From NCBI GenBank assembly GCA_024803745.1, contig JANJXV010000040.1, positions 176,501 to 240,500 on the forward strand: 64,000 nucleotides of DNA. The letters run 5' to 3'. A program made the position numbers and the translations under genes. The stretch comes from Megascapheus bottae. Its lineage: Eukaryota; Chordata; Mammalia; Rodentia; Geomyidae. The stretch's first letter is position 1. Each line of letters opens with the position of its first letter. Below the pieces are notes generated by a model. It did not search any database. It was given only the letters and a program-made list of their open reading frames with translations, and was not told where the DNA came from. Shown piece by piece: positions 22,000 to 33,151 of the stretch.

Positions 22000-23095
22000 T
22001 CAAAACTGCAGCTTTCAGATCAATGAGTCCTAAAAAAGGCCACTTCACTCCAATTAAAGCAACAAGGTGGTCAACTGAGAAATAGTCTCTAAGCATGAGC
22101 TTACCTGGAACTTGGTAAGAGCCAAAGTTACATTTGAATAAGGATTGCTGTCCTTCTTCATGGGCCAGCTGGAAATTGCTATAAGAAGACTTACAAGAGC
22201 AGGCTAAATAGCAATTAAGCAATCATTTTGGTAGTCCTAATTTTCCTTTTTTTCTCTCTCTCTCTCTTGAAACAAACATTTAGGATAACTTCACTTTCAA
22301 ATTTTGTTCAGAAACCCATTTCCAATGTTCTTTAAAACTTTTACTGATGTTTGCTTGAACAATTAACACTTTAGCCTTTATTTGCATCTGAAAAATCTTT
22401 AAGGGCCCAAGAAACCCCCCTTTGCCTTCAGGCTTCCTTTTAGAAGAGTCTTTCTCTCTCTCTCTCTCTTTTTTTTTCTGCAGTCTAGATTACTGCCTAG
22501 AACTCCAACGACAGTTTAAACTCAAATAAGTTTTCCTTAATGCAAGAACTACAAACATCCTCAGTACACCAAAAGTCTAAGTCTGGACTTAGTTTTCTTC
22601 TTTTTCTAAAATACGTTCAATTGCAATCCGGTGGCATAAAACCAAATCATACAAAGATAAACTTTTAAACATTCCTTTAAAAACTCTTTTCCCAATTTAA
22701 TACATTTTAGGGGGCAGTTTAAGAAACACTAATCACATCACCTCTGACAATGATAAACAAATTCTGACACTTATCTCCAAATTGGACCTCAAGGTAATAA
22801 ATTCCCAATTCCCTAATACCTCTGTGCTAAACAGTTACAATGTTTACAATGTAAACAGTTCAATGCATTACAACAACAGATTTTTTTTAAATTCAGATTT
22901 CAGAATCTTTAGAAAAATCCTATTAACCAGTTTCTCTTTAAAATAATGCAATAATACTTTGAGACACTGTAGAACATTGAAAGCTAATACTTTTCTTGAA
23001 GTTTACACTTAGATTTACTCAATTGCCTTAGTGTTTCAAATATGAGCTCATCCATTGTTTTACACAGCATGCTGACAATTTAACCTTGAACTTGT
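22000..23095. other. AT-rich sequence, partly similar to 27620-29040
   Basis: 23000-23090 and 28880-28980 share TTGTTTTACACAGCATG and flanks in direct orientation. Origin unknown; no coding capacity. Confidence 0.4.
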
Positions 23096-23099
23096 TCAC

Positions 23100-23340
23100 T
23101 CACACGGCAGTGTCTGTAAATAGCTCCTCAAGCCCAAAGAAGAGAGGAAGAAGCTGCAGGTACAGCAGGTCGGCAGTACTTACACACCAGTGTTCAAAGC
23201 CCAGACCAAAGTTCAGTTTCCAGAATCCTCTGAGTGGCAGAGAAGAGTGGAGTGGGAGAAAGCAAAGCCGGCAGACACACAGGTAATCCCGCCCCACCCT
23301 GGCCCAGAGATGAAACATGCTAATGTTATGAGCAAAACAC
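23100..23340. repeat. Innermost palindrome block (left), unclassified repeat
   Basis: Nearly perfect inverted match to 24998-25250. The pair brackets a spacer of about 1.3 kb and marks the centre of the palindrome near 24.17 kb. Confidence 0.7.
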
Positions 23341-23343
23341 ACA

Positions 23344-23537
23344 GCTGGGCTGGACTGTGGCCTCGTGGTAGAGTGCTTGCCTAGCAGGCACAAAGACCTG
23401 GGTTTGATTCCCCCTTAGCACACACAGAAAAAGTCTGAAGTGGTGCTGAGGCTCAAGTGGTAGAGCGCTAGCCTTGAGAAAGTCCAAGGACAGTGCTCAG
23501 GCCCTGAGTTCAAGCCCCAGGACTGGCAAAAAAAAAT
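23344..23537 (+). repeat. IDL-Geo-type SINE (left of palindrome centre)
   Basis: Full dimer. The inverted equivalent is 24805-24995, so the SINE was present before duplication. Confidence 0.85.
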
Positions 23538-23539
23538 GC

Positions 23540-24800
23540 TGCTTCCTGTCCTTAGGAACTCTGTCTCTCTACAGGCCTTGCAGAGTGACACCTCGAAGGG
23601 GACCCAGTCCGTACGGAGGGGTTTCTCCACCCAGATTCCTCCTCCCATGGTCACTTGAAACTAACAAGACGCCTAATCAGTTGCTGTTCTTAAATTCTCA
23701 TGTTTACTGGCTGTGTCCTCTGACTGGGAATCCCTGCTTCAAAGCCATTTCCATTTCACCTCCTTGGTGCGTGAATTGGGAATAAACGGGGCACAGACTC
23801 TCTCACCCTCTCTGTTGTGGGATTCAGCCAGCTGGGAATGCCAGCCCACAATGAGCAATGCCAAATATGAGAAGCCTCCTGGACCCATATGGATGGTTCT
23901 GAGCCCAGGGACTAGCCAGTGAGAGCTGGAAAACTGCTAGGCTAAGAGGGGATGGCGTCAGATCCTGCAGAGAGCTGGTTTGAGCTTGTCCCTTTTAAAA
24001 TACCCAGAGCCCGGAGATCAAAAGAAAATAGTAAATGAGCATGCCCACCAAATTTACATACATTTCTACATTTTGTGTGTGTGTCAGTGCTGGGGTTTGA
24101 ACTCTGGGCCTGGCGCTGTCCCTGAGCTCTTCAGTTCAAGGCTCCCACCCTACCCCTGGAGCCACAGCTCCACTTCCAGTTTTCTGGTGATTAATTGGAG
24201 ATAAGAGTCTCACTGACTTTCCTGCCCAGGCTGGTCTTGAACTAGGATCCTAAGAGCTCAGCCTTCTGCGTAGCTAGGATGACAGGCGTGAGCCACCACG
24301 TCCTGCAACCTGTCTTCTTCTAAGTGGACAGGAACTTACAGTTGTCACTTTATTACGTGATCTTTCTACATCCCATCCACACTACAGTGCAGTTATCCAA
24401 ACATCTACAGTCAGGCGAATGGAAACGCCTCCTTCTCTGTAACAGGCCTCAAACAGAGCACCATCCGGCGTCCAGGGCGTTTTCCTGTGTGGGTGGTTCA
24501 CGTCACCTGGTCCTGCCATGTTGTCAGCTTTTGGCCTGAAGTTCTCTTTAACAGAATGCCAGTTCTCCCTCAGGGGAATTCCTGGAAGCAGATAGTGACA
24601 TCCAACCAGAGGCTCTGCCTGGCCTGGCCCTGCCCAGCCAGACCTGGACCGTGAACATGCCAGGGCCTCCTCCATGCCCATGGCCGCAGGAAGGCGACGG
24701 AAACCACCAAGTTCCCCCCACTTCTTATTCTCCTTCGGGGTTTCAAATGACAGCAATCTGCTTTGTTCTCACAACTCCACGTTGCTGCCCTCTCAGCCAG
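23540..24800. other. Palindrome spacer
   Basis: Single-copy sequence between the arms, containing one 7SL-type SINE (24078-24308, minus). It lies between the two divergent Clec2-like genes but about 6 kb and 18 kb from their first exons. Confidence 0.5.
24078..24308 (-). repeat. 7SL-type dimer SINE
   Basis: Right monomer GTTTGAACTCTGGGCCTGG, then AGCTAGGATGACAGGCGTGA in reverse of the 7SL half. Confidence 0.85.
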
Positions 24801-24804
24801 TCTT

Positions 24805-25250
24805 TTTTCTTTTTGCCAGTCCTGGACTTGAACTCAGGGCCTGAGCACTGTCCTTGGACTTTCTCAAGGCTAGAGCTCTACCACTTGAGCCTCAGCACCA
24901 CTTCAGACTTTTTCTGTGTTTGCTAAGGGGGAATCAAACCCAGGTCTTTGTGCCTGCTAGGCAAGCACTCTACCACGAGGCCACAGTCCAGCCCAGCTGT
25001 GTGTTTTGCTCATAACATTAGCATGTTTCATCTCTGGGCCAGGGTGGGGCGGGATTACCTGTGTGTCTGCCGGCTTTGCTTTCTCCCACTCCACTCTTCT
25101 CCGCCACTCAGAAGATTCTGGAGACTGAACTTTGGTCTGGGTACTGAACACTGGTGTGTAAGTACTGCCGACCTGCTGTGCCTGCAGCTTCTTCCTCTCT
25201 TCCTTCGGCTTGAGGAGCTATTTACAGACACTGCCGCATGTCTAGCTTAG
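24805..25250 (-). repeat. Innermost palindrome block (right): IDL-Geo SINE plus unclassified repeat
   Basis: SINE at 24805-24995 and unclassified repeat at 24998-25250, together the inverted copy of 23100-23537. Confidence 0.75.
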
Positions 25251-25396
25251 AATAACTTCAGTTTTGTGTCTGTTCCTGGCAGTTAGAGTTTACTTTTTTT
25301 TTTCTTTGTTTATTTTTTCTTTTCTTGTCCTTCTTAGGCAGTTCTATTATTTGAGTCATATTCCTATCTGTTCTTTCTTTGGGAATATTTATTTAT

Positions 25397-26088
25397 TTTT
25401 GCCAATCCTGGGACTTGATTTCAGGCTTGGGCACTGTCCTTGGGCTTTCTCAAGGTTAGTGCTCGACCACTTGAGCCACAGCACCAGTTCTGGCTTTTTC
25501 TGTGTATTTGATCCCAAAGAATGGAACCCAGGCCTTTGTGCATGCTCGGCAAGCACTCTACCCCTGGGCCAGGCTCCTATGGATTTTTGTTTTGTTTTGT
25601 TTGCTTTTTGTGTGTCTGTAGGTTTTTATGTGTCTTTTCTTCCTGCTTTTTAAAATTATTTATGTTTAATTTTTTACATATTTTAGGTGTGCTGTCCCTG
25701 AGCTTTTTCACTTGAAACTGACTCCCTCTCACTTGAGCTGCTTCTCTGCTCTCCACTTCTGGCATTTTTGGTGCTTAACAGGAACTGAAGAACATAGCAA
25801 GCTTTGCTGTTCTAGAGTATTCTGACCTGTCATATCTCAGCCTCTGCATCCATGAGCTACCTGGCTTCGTTATTATTCTTAAAAAAATGGGTCTGGGGCG
25901 GGGTGTTTGGCCTCCTGGTAGAGTGCTTGCCTAGCATGCATGAAGACGCAGGTTCGATTCCTCTGTACCACATAGAGAGAAAAAGCCAGAAATGGTGCTG
26001 TGTCTCAAGTGGTAGAGCTCTAGCCTTGAGAAAGTCCAAGGACAGTGTCTGGACCCTGAGGTCAAGCCCAGGACTGGCAAAAACAAAC
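25397..26088. repeat. SINE pair bracketing a segment duplicated at 29485-30062
   Basis: IDL-Geo SINEs at 25397-25577 (-) and 25890-26088 (+) flank a 300-bp segment (GAGCTACCTGGCTTCGTTATTATT) which recurs with the same SINE arrangement at 29680-29870. Confidence 0.65.
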
Positions 26089-26699
26089 AACTGGACCTGA
26101 GCCAGGTACAACGCTTTCCTAGCATCAATTCCGTATGGCCCCACGTCTGTAGACACATGCTGGCATTGACAATTTTCTTCTTGGAGTATTTTAGCTACAG
26201 CTCATCCCCAATGCTTTTCATTCTAAGCATGGTCTTTAGATTAGCTTTTTCCCCATATATTCCTTCAGTATTTTCATGTCATATTCATTGTGCTAGTATT
26301 TTCACATCATGTTTGTTAGGTTATGATTTTCCTACCAACCCCCTGTTCTACCCTCCCATCTCGGTGATCATAACAGATCTGCTTCTGGACGAATCCCCAG
26401 GTTGGACCAGAGAGGTCGTCCTGGGTTTGGTTGCAGCAGACCTTTTCTGGTAAAGTGGGTCTGTTTAGCCAATGGAAGTTGTTCCTCAGGAACTTGTTTG
26501 ATCGGTTCTAGATCAGCACAGCAGACAATGCCAGGGATGGGTCTGTGTGCACAGGGAGTGGTTTGGCTTCTTCTCTTTTCCCAGCAGCAGAACTGTGGGG
26601 AAATCCTCTCCTGTTTCTCTCCCTCCCTCCCTCCCTCCTCGCTCTGTCTCATTGTTACCATGAAGGCTGTGCACTGAGGGGTGTCAGTTTCAGGTCAAC

Positions 26700-27310
26700 C
26701 ACACAGTTCTTTGGGGACAAGATCCTAGTTTTTCTCCTGAAGAAAACTAAATCCAGATGCTGTGGGTTCAGATCCATCCTCCTGACCAAAGCCAAGGGAA
26801 GCTTTTGTCTTTGTTTTAGGTGTGTGGGGGGCGGGGGAGCGGGAGTGAAGCATTTGTGGGATCAGCAGCTCTGATCTGGGAGATGGGGTGGAGAAAGGCT
26901 GAGAAAGCCACCCAACAAACACCCCCCTCCGTGAGCCACAGCCCTGTATTCCCTGTCTCCCTCTCCCACATTCCTTTGTCTTGGGGTCATCAAAGAGACC
27001 CCCACACCCCCTTTTCTACACCCCTGCATCAAGACCTAAATGGCTGTTTCTTTTTAGAGGTTTTTTTTGGAGATTTCCATTTCCTAATCTGTGCCTTTGT
27101 CTTCCAGGAAAACACAAAGCAGGGGACAGCAAGGCTGCAGGGAGGGTAGATTGCCAACCATTTTTCACCCCATTTCTCGGCCAGAGTCGGGGGTCCAGCC
27201 AAGAGGGTTTGCAGCCCCCTGGTTGGCTGACAGATGATAATGAAAGAGTGCGCTGTGCGGCTGCGGGAATCGAGAGTGAGTGACTTAAAACAGCCAAGCC
27301 TGGCGCTGGT
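26700..27310. other. Palindrome-arm block paired with 13190-14095
   Basis: Inverted match described at the left block. Contains a short frame starting 27238 with a GTGAGTGAC sequence after it, considered and rejected as a first exon. Confidence 0.6.
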
Positions 27311-27537
27311 GGCTCACACCTGTCGTCCCAGCTGCTCAGGAGGCTGAGATGGGAGGACCTGGGTTTGAAGCCAGGCCTGGGCAGGAATGTCCACGAGACT
27401 CTCATTGCCACACACGGAAACAGGGATGGGAGAGCAGAAGTGGAGCTGTGGCTCAAGTGGTAGAGCGCTAGCCTTGAGAGCCCAAGGACAGTGCTCAGGT
27501 CCTGAGTTCAAGCCCCAGGACTGGCAAAAATTAAAAA
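27296..27537 (+). repeat. 7SL-type dimer SINE shared with left arm
   Basis: Complete copy starting GCCAAGCCTGGCGCTGGTGG and ending CCCCAGGACTGGCAAAAA. Confidence 0.85.
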
Positions 27538-28069
27538 AAATTAATTACTATTATATATATATATATGTATATATGAGCTCCATCTCTAGTTCAGCTCCAT
27601 CTCTAGCTACAGTTTGAAGGTGGTTGAAAAGGTGATATGCACATGATATCATTTCTATTTCATGTTACGTGTTATTGTAATACATTCCAAGCATCACATC
27701 ACCCCATTTTGCCATCACGTGAATGAACAGCCTTCCTGTCAGCTTATCTTCTTCCTAAGGACTCTCCCCTCTCCCCTCCTCACCTGTCTCCCCTCAGCCT
27801 AAATTTTTCCTGTCCTTTCTCTTGGTACTGGACTTAGATACCCACGCAGTTTTACATGGACAGAACAGGCGAAGTTTCTGACACTGATCAACAAACTCTC
27901 ACATTTAAATTGCTAATATTCTCCCCCCCCCCAAGTTTCAAGCAAGGGAAATAACTCTCAAGATCCCAGTTCCTATTTGCTGAGCCAGATAATTTGATTA
28001 CAGTGTAAATACCCTTAGGCCTTAAAATACCATTTTTTTTCCTCAGATTAAAGAATCCTTAAAAGCATT

Positions 28070-28196
28070 TTGTGTGTGTGGCTTGAGATGAGTCTCATGT
28101 TCCTTCGTGTCCAGGCTGGCTTTGAACCGTGATCCTCAGATCTCAGCCTCCTGAGTAGCTAGGATTACAGGTGTGAGGCACGAAGCCCCACTCTTA
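28070..28196 (-). repeat. 7SL-type SINE left half
   Basis: CTCAGCCTCCTGAGTAGCTA followed by ATTACAGGTGTGAGGCACG. Confidence 0.75.
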
Positions 28197-28204
28197 AAAA
28201 GCAT

Positions 28205-28808
28205 TTTAAGCTCTATAGACATAATGTTTTATTATGTAGATTAATATGTATTTATAATATACAAATACTCAGCTTAATTTTAGTTATGTTCTAAAATGTA
28301 TGTGCCAGTGACTTTATACAGAGATTTCCTTATTGAATACTTGTTTGTTAAACATGATATTTGAAATATGATGTAAAAATCAATGTTAATAAAATTGTAA
28401 AAAAAAAAAAAAAGACAGATTAGCAGAGGATGGCGGCGGACATAAGGCCATATAGTATGATGCTAAATGTAAGGACCTGCAGGATATAGATACAAAAGCC
28501 CTATAATGAGTGATTGTTGTCTTTAATGTACTCTGTTATCGCTCATCTCTTTTGCTGTCCGTTGGTTATCTCATATTGTTACAATATTTCACCTTGTTAT
28601 CTGATATATTTTATATATGCTTAATTGCTTATTTGAAATAGGAGAGGGAAGGGGGGAAATCAAGATGAGTGGGGGGCGGGGAGGGAAATGAGGATCATGA
28701 CATGAGAAAGGGTATCAATATTGTGAATTAATGTACTTTCTATCTCGTGACTATAATGCAACCCTTCTATTAATTACAACAAAAATGTATGAAAAAAAGA
28801 AAAAAAAA
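28205..28808 (+). mobile_element. Two LINE-1 3' UTR ends
   Basis: 28205-28413 is the reverse complement of the 3' UTR seen at 17530-17720 and ends in poly(A). 28414-28808 is a different 3' UTR with a G-rich polypurine stretch (28640-28690) and an A-rich tail. Confidence 0.7.
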
Positions 28809-29046
28809 GCATTTTAAGTAACAGTCCTCTGTAAAACAATGCAGTCACTCTTTCAGTCAGTTGGAATGCTCAAACCATTTTTCTTGCAGTTTACACTTAA
28901 ATTCACCCATTTATTTTTTTGTGCTTTAAGTATTAACTCGCCCATTGTTTTACACAGCATGATGACAGTTTAATCTATTTTTTTCCCCCTGTGTCAGAGC
29001 TTGAACTCTGGGCCTAGGCACCAGACAGTTTAATCTTGACTATGTT

Positions 29047-29049
<3 letters not shown>

Positions 29050-29090
<41 letters not shown>
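29050..29090 (+). repeat. (CA)n microsatellite
   Basis: CA dinucleotide run. Confidence 0.9.
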
Positions 29091-29091
<1 letters not shown>

Positions 29092-29398
29092 ATTCTCACA
29101 AAAGATCTTAATGTGTGCAAAATTAATTCAGCCATATATTTTCTGGAATTTTCTATGTCAAGAGATTTCTTTTTTTTCTTCTTTATCTTTTGCTAATCTT
29201 ACTCTCGCAGAAGATCACGATTTCAAACAAACCTTCTTTTAGTCGGGCCTCATTTTCTAGCGCTCACGTCTCTTAGTAAATAGATTTTTCTTGTTGTTGG
29301 CATGTCTAGTGTCCACGAAGCGGCTGTCCCAGTGACGGGAAGACCATGGCGTCCCTGGAGCTCAGAGGGGTCCCTGTGGAGATTTACTTTTTGCTTTG

Positions 29399-29400
<2 letters not shown>

Positions 29401-29455
<55 letters not shown>

Positions 29456-29678
29456 TAGGGTATAGGCTCTTCTTTGTCTTTTTAATTTTTTCCCAAGCCC
29501 TGGGCTTGGGCTCAGGCCCTAAGCACTGTCCTTGGGTTTTCTCAAGTCTAGAGCTTCACCTCTTGAGCCACTGCACCACTTCTGCCTTTTTTCTGTATAT
29601 GTGGTACTGAGGAATTGAACCTGGGTCTCCGTGCATGCTAGGCGAGCACTCTACCACCAGGCCACATTCCCAGCCCCT
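29401..29678 (-). repeat. (GT)n and IDL-Geo-type SINE
   Basis: (GT)n at 29401-29457; SINE at 29485-29678 with GTACTGAGGAATTGAACCTG in the reverse head. Confidence 0.85.
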
Positions 29679-29872
29679 GTGCTGAGCTTTTGCACCACCA
29701 CTTGAGCCATTTCACTCCTCTCTGCTCCACTTCTGGCTTTTTGGTGCTTAATTGGAGGTAAGGGATTTCACAAGCATTTGTGTTCTGGAGTGTTCTGGGC
29801 TGATAAGGTCTCAGCCTCTGTGTCCATGAGCTGCCTGGCTTCATTATTATTCCTTAAAGGAAATGGATCTGG

Positions 29873-30062
29873 GCCACAGCGTCACCTAGTGGTAGAGTGC
29901 TCGCCTTGCATGCAGGACGCCCTGGTTTGATTCCTCAGTACCACAGACACAGAACAAACCAGAAGTGGTGCTGTGGCTCAGGTGGTCATGGTTTGAGCAA
30001 AAGAAGCCCAGGGACAGTGTCCAGGCCCTGAGTTCAAGCCTCACGACTGGCACAAGAAAAAT
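29873..30062 (+). repeat. IDL-Geo-type SINE
   Basis: ID-like head CACCTAGTGGTAGAGTGCTC and right monomer ending TCACGACTGGCACAAG. Confidence 0.8.
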
Positions 30063-30478
30063 AATGGATCTCGGGTGGTGCCTGCCTTTATCATTATTAG
30101 TACTATTTTTCATATATTTATTGTAATTAATAGAAGGGTTACGTTATATTTGCCAGATAGTATTACTATTACTATTACTATTATTACTATTATTATTTTA
30201 ATGGATCTCAGTGGAAAGTGTAACTGCTATCTCCATCCTGGTTTAACATGTATTCTGATACATTGATCATTTTATCTCTAATCTACTGAATTTCACATCC
30301 TGATTCCTCTCTTGTTGTTTTACTTTTGTTGGTTTTCTGTCAGGACTAGGAGCCAGGAAAGGGAAAAGGCTGGTGGAGAATCTGTTTACCTGCTGGCATG
30401 TAACCCTGGTGAAGGCCAAGGTTAAATCCTTAATCCCAGGCTCCAGTCAGTTCTGCCTAAAAAGAACAAGGAAGGAAA

Positions 30479-30551
30479 ATGACAGAAGCCTCGGGGGGAA
30501 TGTTACAGGAAGATCTGCCTTCCACAGACGACCCAGAAAGCAGGCCAGCAG
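30479..30551 (+). CDS. Clec2d-like: Right Clec2-like gene, exon 1 (start codon)
   Basis: Encodes MTEASGGMLQEDLPSTDDPE then SRPA, ends in phase 1 at CAG|GTAACTTG. The ATG has A at -3. Chosen because sequence and donor are conserved in the left arm and the phase fits exon 2; an earlier start is not seen in frame. Confidence 0.72.
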
Positions 30552-31107
30552 GTAACTTGCATTAGGATTGAAGTCTCCCACAAAGGCAGCTAGGCTGGGA
30601 CAGAGGGAGGGAAGGTCAGATCTGGGATGAGGGAAGGTCAGATCTGGGATGGGTGAGTTGAGTTGGGTAACATCCCTCTCCTTCCTCTTCCTCTGTCTTT
30701 TTTCTTCCTTTTCCTCCTTCTCTTCCCTCTATTTCCTCTTTTTCTCGTTCCCAGATTACTACCTGACCTCATTTGCAATGGGACAGGATCGAAAAATCAT
30801 CATCATCATCTTCATCATCATCATCTTCTTCATCATCATCATCTTCATCATCTTCATCATCTTCACCATCATCATTTTGAAATGTAAATTGCAACCCTTG
30901 TAGAATTTGTCCTCAAACCAGACACCAGTGACTCACGCCTGTCATCCTAGCTACTCAGGAGGCTGAGATCTGAGGATCGCAGCAATAAAACCAGCCTAGG
31001 CAGAAAAGCCACGTGAGAATCATGTCTGATTAACCAGCAAAACTCAGAAGTAGAGGTGTGGCTCAAGTGGTAGAGCACCAGCCTTGAGGCCTGGCTCAAC
31101 TCACACA

Positions 31108-31160
<53 letters not shown>

Positions 31161-33101
31161 CAAAGCTAATAGAAAATAACACTTGACCCTAGAGAATTAC
31201 ACCACCTGTTGATGTCTGAAGGAAGCAGGACAGGAAATGTAGTTTTTTTGGGTTCTCATAAACATAGTTCTTTCTGGGCTATTTTGTCCTCCCTGCTCTA
31301 GGGCTTCTCATGAACTGAGCCTCTGGGGAGCAGAATCTTCCAGAAACCTGGTAGGGAGGACAGGGCTTGAGCAAGGGCAAGAGAAATGTAAGACATATGT
31401 GTGTGTGGGCATAAGTGCTCAGGATTTGGGTAAGTTGGCACCCTGTGCTGAGCTGCCATGTTCTAAACTGGCTGCCCATGGGTGTTAGCCAGAAATAATG
31501 CCTGGAACTGGGGCTCAGTCCCTCTGCCTGCTGTAACTTGACAATAAAGCACTTATAATAAAGATTGCTCAGCCAGACACCAGTGGCTCACACCTGTAAT
31601 CTTAGCTACTCAGCAGGCTGAGATCTGAGGGTCTTGGTTCAAAGCCAGCCTGGTCACTCAAGTCCTTGAGACTCTTATCTCCAATTAACCACCAGAAAAC
31701 CAGAAGTGTTACTGTGGCTCAAATGGTAGGGTGGTAGACTTGAGCTGAAGAGCCCCCAGGCCCAGAGTTCAAGTCCCATGACTGACCCCCCCAAAAAAAG
31801 AAAGAAATAGAGAAAAGATAGAAAAACAAAGAGTATAAACAGCATAATTGTACAATAAAGTATATACTATTATTATATTATAGTGCACAAAATGTGTATT
31901 TATAATAGAGCATATGCTATTACCACGTTATTTTACAGGGTTTATTTATAATGGAACATACATAGTATGTCATATGCCATTAATAATATCAGTATATAGA
32001 ATATGATCAAGCTGGGGTTTGAACTCAAGACCTGGTCACTATCCCTTAGCTTTGTCTCTCTAGGCTGTCGCTCTACCATTCTGTCCCTTTCCACCAATTG
32101 CAAGACGGTCTTTGGTGGCAATTGAGCAGGACAAGCCACAAGTAGGGAATGCTATGATCATTTTCCTTCTAGAACTTTCATTGGATTCAAACTCTCCTCT
32201 TTCTCTGTTTGCAGGGAAAAAGCTCAGGGAAAAATACCCAGGAATATTGTTGCTTATCACCGTGGCCGAATTACACTTCTGTGTGTTGAATATTATGGTT
32301 CTGTTTGGGACGACAGTTGTGCTAACGGTGATTCTAGCAGGTGAGTGGCTTTGAATGACCAATGTGTGGCTTAGGCCCTGGGACGGACACAGAAAACAGA
32401 AGACTGATTATAAAGCAAATCCATTGTGTGTTCGTGAACCAAGCAGAAAGCCGCATTCCAGAGCACAGCCTGTTTTCTTCCTGTCCAAGAGAGTGGATTG
32501 GCTTTGGGAATCAGTGTTTCTACTTTTCTGAGGATACAAGGAACTGGACGTCCAGTCAGGACTTTTGTGCCTCCTTTGGAGCCAATCTGGCCAACTTTGA
32601 CACCATCCAGGACCTGGTAAGAAATGCTTTTGGGGTTCCTGTTCTCTGTGACATGCTGAAGACACCCCACCCCGACTTGGAGAGGTTGTGTGAAGTTAAA
32701 GGGTTGGGCACCAGGAGCTCACGCTGTCATCCAGCTACCCAGGAGGCTGAGATGGGAGGATCAAAGTAACAAGACAAACTGTGCAAGAAAGTCGTGAGAC
32801 TCTTACCTCCCAGGAAAAAGCTGGAAGGAGATTTGTGTTACCACCTTGAGCACAAGAGCTCAGGGACAGGACTGGCAGGGTGGCTTGGTTTTAAGAGCTT
32901 GATAGCATGCAGGAAGCCCTGGGTTTGATTCCTCCATACCACATATGGCGAAAAAGTGGGAAGTGGAGCTGTGGCTCAAGTGGTAGAGTGCCAGCCCTGA
33001 GCAAAAAGAGACGCAGGAATAGTGCCAGGCCCTGAGTTCAAGCCCCAATATTGGCACACATGCACAAGCTCGTACATACACACACACACACACACACACA
33101 C

Positions 33102-33151
<50 letters not shown>

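Noticed and set aside
27238..27281. Short frame MKECAVRLRESR with a GTGAGTGAC donor as Clec2-like exon 1
   Set aside because: It ends in phase 0 while exon 2 needs phase 1, and the donor is altered to GTCAGT in the left arm. The exon at 30479-30551 fits in phase and conservation.
29302..29400. Open frame starting MSSVHEAAVPV as a first exon
   Set aside because: No acceptable donor follows, the frame runs into (GT)n, and no left-arm counterpart was seen.
29036..29460. CRISPR-like or other structured repeats
   Set aside because: Only dinucleotide microsatellites; the genome is eukaryotic.
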